A stretch of DNA of 64,000 nucleotides, taken from contig NW_025778884.1 of the NCBI RefSeq assembly GCF_021130785.1, positions 62,001 through 126,000 of the forward strand, given 5' to 3'. A program made the position numbers and the translations under genes. Numbering within the stretch: the stretch's first letter is position 1; each line of letters opens with the position of its first letter. Source of the DNA: Homalodisca vitripennis. Taxonomy: Eukaryota; Arthropoda; Insecta; Hemiptera; Cicadellidae. The notes under the pieces were generated by a model. The model worked only from the letters and a program-made list of their open reading frames with translations. It searched no databases and had not been told where the DNA came from. Of this stretch, positions 11,291 to 23,247 are shown piece by piece.

Positions 11291-12065
11291 AGAAGCGAAA
11301 TAAATTAAAACATTTATTTTTCAAAATGACCAATAAATAGAAGAAATCTTTAAAATAATGTATAGCTTGACCTACCTTTACATTTGAAAATCTTTAAAAC
11401 ACCTCCAGAAAGTGCCATTTTGAGCTATTAATTTGGGCATTAAAAACTATTTTTCCAAATTCTTTGTGGTTCAATTATGGGAGTTTTTGTTCAAACTAAA
11501 AAGGTAGGTTTCTAGGTTCAGTTGCTATATGTTATGAACAAAAAAAAACTCATAAGAATCACCTTTGAGAATCACGGATTTGAAAAATTCAGCTTACTGT
11601 AAAACACTCCTTTACATAAGTTAAAATCCTTACAGGAAATATATAATTATGTAAAGGGAACAATAGAGTATATAAAGATTCAACACAATGAAGTTCGCTT
11701 TGAAAAATACAACTGCTCTAGTACTCTGAACCAAGTATATTCTTATAAATGTAACTAGTTATATGGGTAAAAACATTCATTACAACAGTGTCCGAATGAA
11801 ATAAAGAGGTGGTAAAATTACAATACATTTAAATGTAATCTAAAGCACTATATACAGTATTTCAGAATTTTTCAAATCACTCTATGCTAAAAACACAAAA
11901 TAAGAAATTGTGGAAAAAATATATGGTTTAAATCTTTAGAAGTTATGAAAAAGGTTTTTATTGTGTTTTGAAAAGGAAAAGACTACATTAAAAACTAAGC
12001 CCTAGTTTGGGAACAATAAGTCTGAGTCTATTTATACAAATTGATTTTTTTCTTTCTTATTTTTA
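11291..12065. other. AT-rich stretch without a recognised gene
   Basis: I see no supported coding region, terminal repeats or tandem repeats here. Confidence 0.5.
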
Positions 12066-12211
12066 ATCATCTATGGTGGATTGCTCAGCAAGTTAAACGT
12101 CCTTGACTCTGTGATTTTTAAAATAATAACTATGATATTGTGTGTTTATTCAGGCGTTGGGTGAACAGTTCTGAAATTAACAACTCAACAAACTAATTTA
12201 GTTTCAATATA
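12066..12211 (+). pseudogene. non-LTR retrotransposon endonuclease, 5' part
   Basis: Decayed frames read SKLNVLDSVIF, NNNYDIVCL and RWVNSSEINN. These follow the start of an apurinic-type (EEP) endonuclease domain, in which NxRS..SKL, DIxCLTEHW and EI blocks occur in this order. The domain resumes at 13181 after the foldback element. With one TA at the junction, the frame reads VSIYKRQVNSYGGMLIYASN across it. Confidence 0.6.
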
Positions 12212-13178
12212 CAGGGTGTTTGAAAAGTATGGGTACGGCTTAATATTTTAAAAACCATAGGAGATAACATCTATAAACTTTGCACAGTGTCGTATGGCTA
12301 TGTAAACTATTTTCCCTTGCTATTACCATGACATGCCAACCATGGGGGGACGGCCCACAGAGGAAAACATGGAAATCTTAAATTGAAGCATGGGTCGAGT
12401 GATACCTCATTTGAAAGAGCTCACTTAGTAGAGTTGAATTCCGCAAACCGCATCTCAAAAGGTTTATCCAATCAGAAATGGCGGGTTGTTTTAGGTACAC
12501 ATTGTGAAGTACATTATGCGCTGCCATTTCTGACTGGATCGTCGTATTCTGATGCGGTAGGCGGCGTTTCACTCTACTAACCAATGTGTTTTCACTGACT
12601 TTTTTTAATTAGAAAATTATGTCATAAATTTATAACACAATAAATACCCAACATTCTCTCTACTCAGCAGCATGGCTTCCGCCAAGGGAAATCCACTACA
12701 TCAGCCATCTTCAATTTTATAAACGAACTATCGCTTTCTTTGGACAATAGACTATAAATTTATGAATAATTTTCTAATTAAAAAAAGTCAGTGAAAACAC
12801 ATTGGTTAGTAGAGTGAAACGCCGCCTACCGCATCAGAATACGACGATCCAGTCAGAAATGGCAGCGCATAATGTACTTTCACAATGTGTACCTAAAACA
12901 ACCCGCCATTTCTGATTGGATAAACCTTTTGAGATGCGGTTTGCGGAATTCAACTCTACTAAGTGAGCTCTTTCAAATGAGGTATCACTCGACCCATGCT
13001 TCAATTTAAGATTTCCATGTTTTCCTCTGTGGGCCGTCCCCCCATGGTTGGCATGTCATGGTAATAGCAAGGGAAAATAGTTTACATAGCCATACGACAC
13101 TGTGCAAAGTTTTTATAGATGTTATCTCCTATGGTTTTTTAAAATATTAAGCCGTACCCATACTTTTCAAACACCCTG
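12212..13178. mobile_element. foldback transposon with about 425-bp terminal inverted repeats
   Basis: The element starts CAGGGTGTTTGAAAAGTATG at 12212 and ends with its reverse complement at 13178, flanked by TA at 12210-12211 and 13179-13180. The arms (about 12212-12634 and 12753-13178) are nearly identical apart from a few 1-bp indels, so the element is recent. TA duplication and CAGGGTG ends fit Tc1/mariner. Arm motifs (GACGG.CCACA, GCCGCAAACCG, TCAAAAGGT) recur in the long TIRs of the mariner at 37,907-39,237, so the two are related. It carries no transposase. ORFs inside the arms are symmetric by-products. Confidence 0.93.
12649..12753 (+). repeat. captured copy of neighbouring retroelement sequence inside the foldback loop
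   Basis: These 105 bp match 13,557-13,665 base for base, except that the downstream copy has four extra bases (a CATG/GCAT duplication). In this loop copy the frame is intact and reads ILSTQQHGFRQGKSTTSAIF, a reverse transcriptase motif. The downstream copy is frameshifted. The loop otherwise holds only about 14 bp of unassigned filler. It is transposon-internal DNA, not a gene. Confidence 0.92.
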
Positions 13179-13180
13179 TA

Positions 13181-14873
13181 TAAGAGGCAAGTTAACAGTT
13201 ATGGTGGTATGCTTATTTATGCCTCTAATAGACTAATATTTTGTAGTGTTTATGTTTAGATTTTATGTGTTTACAACCATTTGCGGCATGTGCTTTATTG
13301 ATTGAAGAACTCAAGATTATTGTTGTAAGTTTGTACCATATACCCCTGCAAGTGATGAATATTTGCTTATAGAGAAACTTGAAAGCTTTTTGATATTTTT
13401 CATTGATAAGTGGGAAAATTATAAACTTGTGTGTGGTGGTGACATTATCACACACTTTTTTTACAACCACAGATACAAGGTATGTAAGAGAATTCTCAAA
13501 TTTCTTGAGACACTTCAATACTTCCACTTCAAACTTGTGGCTTTCCTAGAAATCAACAACATTCTCTCTACTCAGCAGCATGCATGGCTTCCGCCAAGGG
13601 AAATCCACTACATCAGCCATCTTCAATTTTATAAACGAACTATCGCTTTCTTTGGACAATAGACTTCATTCCTTGGTGTTTTCTGTGATTTAAGCAAAGC
13701 GTTTGATTTTGTTGATCATAATATTCTCCTTGGAAAACTAGAAAAATATGGAGTTAGAGGTCACTCTTTTTCAATTCATGAAGTTGTATTTGTCTGATAG
13801 GAATCAAACCGTCCAAATCCATGATGGCCAAAATAAAGGTTTTCTCATCATATAGAGCCATTACTTGTGGTGTTCCTCAAGGCTCTATTCTTGGTCCTGT
13901 ATTATTTCTCATTTATGTAAACGATCTTCCAAAAATTTCAACAAACCTAAAAGTTACGATGTTTGCTGATGAATTGTTCTTTTCTTGTGTCCAATAAATC
14001 CCCCACATTTGGCTATATCGAATTCAAACATCCAGTTGCAAAGTTTAAATCAGTGGTTCAATTTAAATAAACTTAAATTAAACATCAGCAAAACTAATAT
14101 CATCCAGTTTTCATCTAGGGAACACAAACCAGTTTAATATCCAGGGTCTTATCAAACTAGGATCGAGGAAGCCAAGCAAGAAATCTCAGTTAAATTTCTG
14201 GGTTTATATATCGATAATAGGCTCACATGGGGCGGCCACGTGGAACATGTCTGCAAAAGGCTTCGAACTATGGGATTTGCTCTCAGCCGTCTCGCCAAGA
14301 TCTGTAGCCAAGATGTTCTACGAACAGTATATTTTTCTCACGTTCAATCGATTTTTAGGTACGGGTTAATGTTCTGGGGTCCATCCAGTGTAGTAAATTT
14401 TAATAGAGTATTTGTCCTCCAGAAATGGTGTTTGCGAATCATCTCAGGACGTAGGAGATTCGAAACTTGTAAAACCTCTTTTTGGTGAATTAAAAATACT
14501 TACTCTGGCGGGTCTGGTGGGGTACGAGCTATGCTCTTTTGTTAAGGGCAATTTTGTAAGCAATGGATACTACCATCAGTAATCCGACCAGATCAAGAGG
14601 GCTGATATCTGTGGCTGCACATAGTACTAGCGCATTTGAGAGGGGTCCATACCACTTGGGTGCAAAAGCTTTCAATGCATTGCCATTGAATATTAAAAAA
14701 TGAGCAAAATCTACGTTTATTTAAAAATTAAACTAAAGACACACTTTCTTGATAAATGTTTTTACTGTGTAAGAGATTTGTTGAGTTAGATATAGTTTTT
14801 AGTATTTTTGACATGTAATGTAAAAATGTAATTTTGCATTTACGAATAAAGATCTTGAAATCTTGAAATACAT
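13181..14873 (+). pseudogene. non-LTR retrotransposon, endonuclease plus reverse transcriptase remnant
   Basis: It opens with endonuclease-like pieces (YGGMLIYASN, ELKIIVVSLY, EYLLIEKLESFLIFFIDKWENYKLVCGGD). It then jumps near 13,500 directly into the reverse transcriptase (ILSTQQHGF region, [40 protein letters not shown]), so the linker between the domains is missing. The catalytic motif reads FADE rather than FADD near 13,965. The C-terminal domain (VKFLGLYIDNRLTWGGHVEHV, FRYGLMFWGPSS) is followed by AATAAAGATCTTGAAATCTT, the 3' tail. Frameshifts and stops abound. It is split by the foldback element at 12,212-13,178. Confidence 0.8.
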
Positions 14874-15039
14874 ATAACTCTGAACTCTCTTGCTCTGATG
14901 CAAAATCTGGATAATGTTTTCTCAAATATTCCAATTAAAAACTATTTCTCTTGTGGGAAATTTACTATACTTGGAACACGACATGCTATGCTTCAGGATT
15001 TATGTGAACAGTAATTCTACAAAATGTTCACCCAACATC

Positions 15040-15500
15040 TGTAGGGGATCAACTGGTGAAGAAGTGAGTCTATCTTCAGGTCGAGAACTAAGAAATAAAC
15101 TCTCGAGGATCAACTGGTCTTATATTTTTAGGTTTTAGTGTTTTTGTACTTTAATTATGCTCACACTTCCTTCAACAGGTTCTTTAGGGTATTTATATCT
15201 CATTTAGATAATAACATTCATATTAAGGAGTTTAGTTATAAGCTTAATAAAAAAACTAAAAAGAGAATTAATTACTTCAGTTATAACTTGAAAAATCTTA
15301 GATCTTTATTAATTGTTATCTATGACATGTTTGAAGTTTCACTTTCCATGGATGGTAAAGATTCTTATGTATGCCAGACTTAAATAGTCTTATCGAGCGG
15401 CCATTAATAAAGCTAAAATAAATTACAATGCTAATGTTATAGAAAGTTTAAGTAACAAGACATGTAAAGCAGGCTGGGCCATTGTGAATGATACAATGGC
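15040..15500 (+). pseudogene. non-LTR retrotransposon linker fragment
   Basis: Decayed frames read LRNKLSRINWSYIF, NYAHTSFNRFFRVF, NLKNLRSLL, then YRAAINKAKINYNANVIESL and CKAGWAIVNDT. This is the region that lies between endonuclease and reverse transcriptase in Jockey/CR1-type ORF2 proteins. It is the very segment missing from the copy at 13.2-14.9 kb. It sits 3' of that copy, so it is either a second truncated insertion or a rearranged piece of the same element. Confidence 0.5.
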
Positions 15501-16181
15501 AGTGTGCCTGTACAGCTAACTGTCAGCTGGTGGCTACTAGAAAAATTGTTTTGTTTATTAGTTTAATGTAAAAGAAATAAATTGGACTTTAGCGACAAGA
15601 AAATAAAAAATGTAAATGCATGTTAACTGTATCCAGGACAAACGTTCTCAACGTTTTAAGTGTTAATGAAGTAAATAGGTTTTTAAATATTGTATTCAAC
15701 ATTTTCTTGTTGCTATTTATTCGAGAATAAGGAAATTGAGAACCTTCAAAATAATAATAATTGTTATTATATTTAAGATTTTCTCTGTTTACAAAGTTTA
15801 AGCTTTCGTTTATTTATGTTTAGAATCCACCATAATTCCTTATGTTAATGTATAATAATCAGAGATATTTTCCAAAATATTTATATTATTTTTATCTAAC
15901 CAATGTTCATTTAACAAATAGTAAAAAAATATTTGTATATACAACATATTTTAAGTTTATAGAATAATTTGAAACATGTCTTGATTTTCATGTTAATTAC
16001 TGACCTTTCGTGTTATACCTAGTTACTTATAATCTTCTAATTTATTTGACTCAAACAAATCTATAATATTTACAGAACATCTTTCTTAAATCTAAGTTGG
16101 TCTTCTGCATGGCAATATTACACGCTGATCTACTGTTCATATATGTTTGACAGGAGACAAAGAAATTAATATTTTATCGAG
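15501..16181. other. AT-rich stretch without a recognised gene
   Basis: No coding, repeat or terminal-repeat signal was found. Confidence 0.5.
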
Positions 16182-16184
16182 TTA

Positions 16185-18230
16185 AGGTTGGGACACACAT
16201 AACCGCACCGTGCCCGACACGTGAGTCGGCCGATTGTCGGTGCGGGCTCGGCTCGGTTACCGTGAGGCCACACATGTTCCGTATGCAGTCCGAGCGCAAC
16301 AATCTCACTGTTTGTACTAGAGCATGTTTCTTTTCAATTCGAAGTGACAGATACTTAAAAAAATATTCGGAAGATTAAGTATTGCTTGAGAAAAATTGTT
16401 AATATCATTGTTGTTATTTTATTAATCGCTGTGGTGAAATGAAACATTGTAATAGTACAGTAAAGCTTTGTACAATCAGCTAGTATGTAAAATTTGTAAA
16501 TATCATTATCTTGGTTATATGTTTAATGTATAATGTATAATTCTTGTTCATTGTGTTTCATTGCAGTGAATTTCGGTCAAATACACTATAAACAGTGTAT
16601 TTGGTGTTTTTTGTATTAAACCCAAGAGCTATAGTGTGATGCCAGAGAGTTTGCCATGTTGCAAAGCCCGTTTATAATAATTTGTAAAACATAGTAAATA
16701 TTTGTAAAATATATACTGGAGAACACACAAAAAACAAATTTTACAAAATTATTTCTTTTATAGCTCCGAGGACAAATAAATTTATTGCCAGAATTAGTCA
16801 AAAATAGTAGAAACATAAATATATTTTCTAAAAAAAATTTAGAGTATGGTTGATTGGTCAAAATGATATTGAGTATATGTTTAAGATAATAAATTAGTGT
16901 ATGATTAGTCTTGTCTGCTAAGTTTATAATAATATTTAAAGTTAGAACATTATAAAATAATTATTTATAATATAATATTTAATGCTACATGTGTAAAGCC
17001 TAATATTTGAATTGTAAATCATGCATAAATCCTTTTTGTTTAATTCAGCACAATAGTTATACTAAATTTTAAACCTTGAAACGTAATAGTACATTATTTA
17101 CTACATAAGTTACAATAACTAATTTTTATCATTTCATTCTTGCTCGATTCCGCTACTTTTATTTTTTACCCTTTTTGTATATAGTATCCCCAACACAGGA
17201 AACAGCCTCTTATGGGTACCTAAATTTCCCTTATTTTGTAAATCTATTGGCCTAATTATTAGGTTTAAGAAAAGAAAGAAAATCTAAAAGGATGTAACCT
17301 ACTTTTATATATTTTATTACTCTAAGTACATAAATTAGAAATAAAGTAAGTAGAAAACATTTTTTTTATTTGTTATTTACTGCTATTGTAAATACGTTTA
17401 TGTCATAGTCTTATTTATTACTAAGCACTGGCAATAATATTTATTTGTAATATTCAGTTTTGTCACTATGGGGAAATAAATGATTTAGTATTATTATTAT
17501 TTATTTTAACATGGGTTTTTCTTGTTTGAAAATCTTATTGTAAAAAAATATTTTTATTTTTACTTTATTGAAGTGAAAAGAATAATAAATAAAAATGTCA
17601 TAGAGACATTCTAAATATGACTCTTACAAAATACCGGAATAAAATTTATCAAGTAACTTCAAACATCAAAGAAAAATAGATTTTTGCTCAAATAATTACA
17701 TGCTTGTTATTTTTTAATTAATGAAAAAATGTGTATAGACTTTTTAATAGTTCGAATTTAGTTGTTTAAAATCACTTAATGTACAACATGGTTTTCAAAT
17801 TCGTTGTAATAAGAAAATATGCACAATAAGAAAATATGACTAGTTTAATCTAATGTAAGAAAATGTAATAGCCTACTTTTATCAATAAATATGATTTTGT
17901 ACGCGAACACAGGATGTAGAGTTAGTAGGCTATACTAAATAATTCAATAAAATAGAAACGTGTAGACTACATAAATAGTTTTAAAAAGAAGAACGCAACA
18001 GTAAACAACATATGATGCCGCTCGTAGACCGCAACCGTGCCCGTCAAAATTCAAACTCCACATATCGGTGACGGTGCGGGCCACGGTGCGGCCCCACGAC
18101 GGTCTGGTGTCGGTGCGGACAAGTATGGACTTGCAGGTTGAAAACTGCGCTGCAATTCTTTCACCGTATGACGGCCAGCATACGGCCGACTGACGTGTCG
18201 GGCGCGGTGCGGTTATGTGTGTCCCAACCT
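16185..18230. mobile_element. PIF/Harbinger-like non-autonomous element
   Basis: Ends are inverted repeats of about 50 bp beginning AGGTTGGGACACACATAACC at 16185, with the reverse complement ending at 18230. They are flanked by TTA at 16182-16184 and 18231-18233. A 3-bp TTA duplication is typical of PIF/Harbinger. Both subterminal regions are GC-rich (GGTGCGG, CGGCCG motifs), in sharp contrast to the AT-rich 1.6-kb core. The core has no transposase-like frame. The superfamily call rests on the TSD and general TIR style only. Confidence 0.82.
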
Positions 18231-18233
18231 TTA

Positions 18234-18546
18234 GTGTCAGACTAATCTGAGTATGGTCATCATCGTTTGCTTGATGTTGGCTACTGGTTCTCTGTTTCTC
18301 ATCGGTATAACACTCTCTTGGATAACAAACATAAATAAACCTTAATAATGTACCAACTCAAGAACTGTTATCTGTCCTCTTCTTCAAATGTCAAAAAAAC
18401 CAAAGAAATACGAGAAGTAATAATACATTTAAATTGCGTTACATAAAACAACACTATGTTTATGTGCTCCTCTCTATGAGATCAACCCATATCTGATAAG
18501 GATTCATTCCACAAGGATTTGTAGACTGAGCAGTTTCTGTTCTTGC
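18234..18546. other. spacer without a recognised gene
   Basis: Nothing beyond AT-rich sequence was seen between the Harbinger-like element and the next MITE. Confidence 0.5.
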
Positions 18547-18548
18547 TA

Positions 18549-19069
18549 TAGATGAGCCGCTTTGAAAGTAACCTGTTAAGTGAACAGTGCGGAGAGGAGT
18601 GAGAGTGAGAGAGAGATGTAGAGAGGGAGGAGAAGTGTACTTCCCCCTTCATATTCCTTACCAACCACTCCTGTCGTGATTTTACCACTAATTGTAGGGT
18701 ATGTGTTACATAACAGCTGTCCAAACCCAGTAATAATAACAACAGCTGTTAAAAATAAACATTTGTTAAAATACTTTTTAATTTTATACTAACATATTAA
18801 ATAGATACAATTGACTATTCTTAACATAAATAATAATATTTAATAATAATAATTGTTATTCCATAACAACGAGAATAACAAAACATAGTGTGATGCTCCA
18901 AAAAGCCAACGCAGAGAAGCAAAACACTCTGTTCCCACTTGTATCTTGTAAAGGAAATAGAACGAGCAGTGAAAGAGGGGGTGGCGGTAGGTGTGGTCGA
19001 GTTTCTGCTCCTCCCTCCCCCTATGTGCAAGAAAGCTTCGCGCAGGTTGCTTTCAAAGTAGCTCATCTA
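18549..19069. mobile_element. MITE of 521 bp with TA target duplication
   Basis: Imperfect terminal inverted repeats start TAGATGAGC and continue CTTTGAAAG.AACCTG. The right end is the reverse complement, ending at 19069. TA dinucleotides flank both ends (18547-18548, 19070-19071). Inside each end is a purine-rich GAGAGGGAGG tract on the TIR strand. No coding capacity is evident. The family is unknown. Confidence 0.75.
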
Positions 19070-19071
19070 TA

Positions 19072-20634
19072 AAATCTTGTATTGCTGCTTCATCCACCAT
19101 ATTATTCTTACGATATAGATATATTGGATGTATATTTTTCACTAGGTTGTAATACTTGATCTGCCTAAGAGGTATTAACATCAGTAGTTTAAACCAAGCA
19201 GTTACTGTAATATTGGGAAGTTCTGGTTCATATTCTGTATGGTTTTATCCAGTTTTATAACTATGTCAGATTTGAAGTCATTATTAAAATATTGTACAGT
19301 TTATTGACACAAAATAGATTTACATATTGTGCCATTTGTAGAGAAGAGCCTTGTATAATCTGAACTCATTGTATTCAACTACTTTATCATTGATGTAACT
19401 AGAAATGTCATTTTTAAAGGAGATGAATTAACAAGGGCCTAACACTGAGCATGTTGGTTTATAATGTTGTTCCGAATAATAGGCTAGATTTCAGGATAGC
19501 TTTTATGGTTAAAACTGCTTTTATTACTTTTGGTTTTTAATTAATGGCTAATTTTATACTGTAAAGGAGGTAGTTGAGTTATGGCTGTTTTTCTCAGGTT
19601 CTTTCTACACTAGAATTTGCTATAACTGAAATATTACTTCCAAATCAGTCAAATGAAGTAGAAAGATTTTGTAGCAACTGAAATATTAATATTATCTATT
19701 TGAGAAATACAGGGTTCTGACTACAATTGTAACAAGTAAATATGTTTCTAGGCCCATAAATAATGGAGTTGTTAATTTTTTAAATGTTCGAACAGCTGCC
19801 ATATTAGAATGAAATTGCATACCAAGCTGGGCAATAAACTTGGCCAAGATATTTAACACTTTGTATATCAAGTTTTAACTTGTTTGAGTCTTTTGTGGGA
19901 TATTTATTGTTTTCGCCATCCGCATTATATAGCGCATATATATACTTTGGCACTGGACATGGTTTTAGTCACTGGTAGTAATGTTTGGTGAAGTTAAGTA
20001 CAAATATTATTTAAATGCTACCATGAGTACTGCAATAGACCAATTTTATGTACAAAGTCTACCTAAAATAATTCCTGCTGTCTCTAACAAACCACATTAA
20101 ACCTGTATAATTATGATCATACTGAAGGTATGTACTAGATATCATAAATCATGATGAAACAGTTTTGCCTTTACAGTCTTTCACACTTTAAAATTCTCAT
20201 TTCCATAATTATGTTGTTACTAGTTTCTGATTAAATTGCACTGACTGTATGAGTTTATTTGAGATACAATATTTTCGAATAGTCACTGAAATTGTTTGTA
20301 GGCACAACCCAATTTCATAAGTATTCTAAAATTATATACAAGACAAATACACAGGTATTTTCAAAAATATCTAAATTAATGTGAATGCCCATTTTGTTCT
20401 CGAAAACTGATATGTATATTTTTACTTAAGAAGAATAAATAAATTAGCAAAATTATAAGGGATTTAATTTCTAACATTATTTGGTAATTACTGTTTGGTC
20501 TTGTTCGAGAATTAACAATTTATTTACTACAAATAAAACAATTGAGTACTAAGTTTATTTACTACCTATTATACATTTTACAAGTATTATGTGAATGTTA
20601 GTAAATGTGTGATGGTAAAATGTGTTTTATTCAG
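19072..20634. other. non-coding stretch upstream of the first recognised exon
   Basis: This is AT-rich intronic or 5' sequence. It contains the interspersed repeat listed at 19,776-20,070. No exon with supporting splice sites was recognised here, so the 5' part of the host gene lies elsewhere or is missed. Confidence 0.4.
19776..20070 (+). repeat. diverged interspersed repeat, copy 1
   Basis: It shares ordered blocks with 60,225-60,545 in the same orientation: CAGCTGCCAT.TT, GAAATTGC.TACCAAGCTG, GCTACCATGAGTA, and TAC.AA.TCTACCTAAA. The blocks are separated by similar distances. Divergence is high. Class is unknown; an old non-autonomous transposon or SINE-like sequence is possible. Confidence 0.6.
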
Positions 20635-20691
20635 ATGATGCAGCCCCAGCAGATGAAGCAGCCGAAGGCGAGGAAGAATCAGCAGCTCCAG
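20635..20691 (+). CDS. host gene exon a: acidic Ala/Glu-rich segment
   Basis: This is the first recognised exon of a + strand host gene whose exons are listed at 20.6, 32.8, 42.1, 42.3, 43.1, 52.2, 56.1, 58.6 and 59.5 kb. Acceptor TTTTATTCAG precedes it and donor GTAAAA follows. Both boundaries are phase 1, so the 57 bp can be skipped without changing frame. It encodes DDAAPADEAAEGEEESAAP, a disordered acidic linker. The spliced product from here to 59,566 is about 388 codons: an acidic region, then Lys/Glu-rich helical segments, then coiled coils. I do not recognise the family. A structural or scaffold-type coiled-coil protein is a guess from composition only. Upstream exons must exist but were not found. 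Confidence 0.7.
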
Positions 20692-21339
20692 GTAAAAATT
20701 AAACATTATCAAAGTGTATCTACATTGGATAAGTGTTAAAAATACTTAGTCAGCATTTCAAGATTTTCAGTTAAAAAGTTTCGTGAGATTTAAGTTTTTA
20801 CTTTTTCCATTTCAGGTGGATTAAAAATGTAAAACATAACAAACCAGTCATTGTAAAGTTGGATTTGATTTACAAATGCGTGAATTGTTTTAGCCCAGAA
20901 GGCAGATCTGAGAACAGCATATAAAAACTAAGAAAATAAACTTCAAAAGAAAGTGATAGAATGCATTACAATATGTAAAACTGTCAAAACAGTGGAGTAT
21001 GGCTGAAGAGATGGGCTCTACTATTATTATTGCTAGCATTTCAATTGCAATCGACTGATACATCTCATTGTACTGATCTCATTTTTATTCATTACATTTC
21101 AATATTTGGTATCTTTGGTTATCACCAGGGTTTATTAAGTATAACATGTTCAATACTTACTGTAGTTTATCATTAATGTTTCTTTTGTTTATTACTAGGC
21201 AGCACCCAATCCAATGTCTCTTGTGGAGATTGATTTTAGCATTTGACATATCTTCTAATAGACTATTACATCAATGTGTACAAATCAAGATAAAAGAGGT
21301 TAAGGTTTATTATTTTGTAGTTTAAAAAGTCACAGTTAA
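20692..21339. other. start of host-gene intron a
   Basis: AT-rich intronic sequence with no recognisable gene. The intron extends to 32,818 and contains the hAT-A / X / hAT-B nest and a hAT MITE. Confidence 0.5.
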
Positions 21340-22865
21340 AACTAAAATACATGTCTCTTAAAGTTCAGTATTACACATTGATGTTTCACATCACTTTGAA
21401 TCATCCAACGGTTGAATGCAACACTGTTCTTGAAGATGTCAGTCATATCACATGTTATTACGTTAATAGCCAGTTCTTGTTTCACAAATGGAGCCATCAA
21501 GTTTTCTAAACAATCTTGAAGCATTTTAGATCTGAGCTTGGATGTCAAGACACTGCGTTTTGAGAAGACTGTCGTCTGTGCAGCTCATTACACATATTGT
21601 ATAAAATTTACAAAATCAGCACTAAAATTTCAAAGGTTGAAACTCATGGATAACCAGTCAATCCATTCTAGATTATTTTTAGGCAGAAGACTTGTATCAG
21701 TTTTCGCATGTTTCTTTGATTTCAAAAGCTTAAATTCTACTGCTAGTGCTGCCAAATTGACATTGAATTGTTTTGCGAGAATTTCAAAGTTTTCATTTTC
21801 ACACTTGTAAAATTTATTAATATTTAAGCCCATAAATTTTCCTTTAACAGAGATAACTTTTTTTTCTTGATCAAATCGAGTTGATTTGAATTTTGATATC
21901 TAGTGTACTACACATTTCCTATGTTTTGTTATGTCCTCAAACTGTTCTTCAGTATTTGTCATTTCTAAAAAACATAATCAACTGCTTGGCGGTCTTTTAG
22001 GGCTTTGGAGAGCTTTACTCACTATCACAACAAGCTGAAGTACAGGATGCATAATTTGCAAAGATGAAATAAAATTTAATGATTTCACTTCTAGCAAAAT
22101 ACCTTTACCAGTGGCTATATGTACTAGACTCCATACACTATTCAATGTCTTTTTTCGTGTAAGTGAACATAGATTACAGACACCGCCTCTGAACCATCTA
22201 GTGTCTGAAAGGGATTTCAGAGTCTTTAGTTTAAGTTTGTTTGGTGATATCCTCAAAGACTGTATGCATTCTTGGATATCATTCATTGAAGTTAAAAATC
22301 ATCTGTACTATTCCAAAGAAGTAAAATATCTTTGCTCAGCACTAACTGAAGCTAGGTTTAAACAATGTTATAACAGTGAATATACATAATGGAAGAATTG
22401 ACAGCTTTACATCTAGTCTGTACTCCGGTAACTACATCTTTATTCGGCAAGCACATCTACGTCAAGCAGCATATATAGTTTATTGACTTAAATATGTTTT
22501 CAGTATCAATTGTTATAAGAATACCGAACTTTTAATAGGATAGGCTCTTCCTTTTGGAATGTAGGGAAACACAACTGCTAATTGCTTGTGATGGCTCACA
22601 TCAGACGTTTCATCGGCTATAATTGCAAAGGCCTGTCTGTTGATTTCATCACTTAACAGTTTTCAATATCTTAGCTTGAAATGACGATAATATGTTATTT
22701 TTAATTAGCTTGCTAAGATAAGAACAGTTCTTAGGGGCCTTTTCCAAATTGGTAGTTTTGAAAAAAGTCATATTCTTACATGATAGCAACAACTTATAGG
22801 AAAAGACCTTTCTCTATACTATCCTTAAACTCGTCATATTCTCTAATAACTCAGTAAAATAAGGC
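21340..22865 (-). pseudogene. hAT-A transposase, C-terminal half (ZMYM/DUF4371 type)
   Basis: Minus-strand pieces include LLSDEINRQAFAIIADETSDVS at about 22,550-22,680, the hallmark of DUF4371 in hAT-derived transposases. LKTLKSLSDTRWFRGG follows near 22,200 and a helical C-terminal region at 21,630-21,833 (FEILAKQFNVNLAALAVEFK). Frameshifts and stops are many. The N-terminal half, with zinc-finger remains, is found at 28,169-28,800, so the gene was split by element X. Terminal repeats of hAT-A were not located. Confidence 0.75.
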
Positions 22866-23013
22866 AAAATAAGGATGCAACCTCGGAATGAAAGATAATA
22901 AGCTAAAAATTTGCAACGTCTTTATTTTGATGGTATAAAACTTACCTCAAAAGTCTCATATAATCACGTGTACGCGCCTTAAGATATTTAAGGTCAAAGG
23001 TCACGAAAATCAG
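22866..23013 (+). repeat. left terminal inverted repeat of element X
   Basis: It pairs with 28,020-28,168 in inverted orientation and contains AATGAAAGATAATAAGC and CTTAAGATATTTAAGGTCA. The outer boundary is set where similarity to the right arm stops. Confidence 0.85.
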
Positions 23014-23247
23014 TTTTTTGCAAATATCTCGTTTCCCTTACGCTAAATGACTTTGAAGGTGGTTAGAGAAATTGTAGAACAAAAAATTCTCTTCAACTTT
23101 TTCTGAAGTAATTTTATGTACGTTCAATCCTTTTTGAGATACAGCGCAAAGAGTAGGGGACCGCTTACCTTTATATACGATAATGCGAGGTCAGCCAGTA
23201 GAATACAATAAATAAATGAGTTATATTGTTAATTATCCACTAAATAT

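Noticed and set aside
12378..12584. Opposed ORFs in the foldback arm
   Set aside because: The sequence is mirrored in the other arm and has no protein similarity; the frames are by-products of the inverted repeat.
18890..19072. Arg/Gly-rich ORF near 19 kb
   Set aside because: It lies inside a TIR-bounded MITE, and the frame arises from its GC-rich subterminal repeat.
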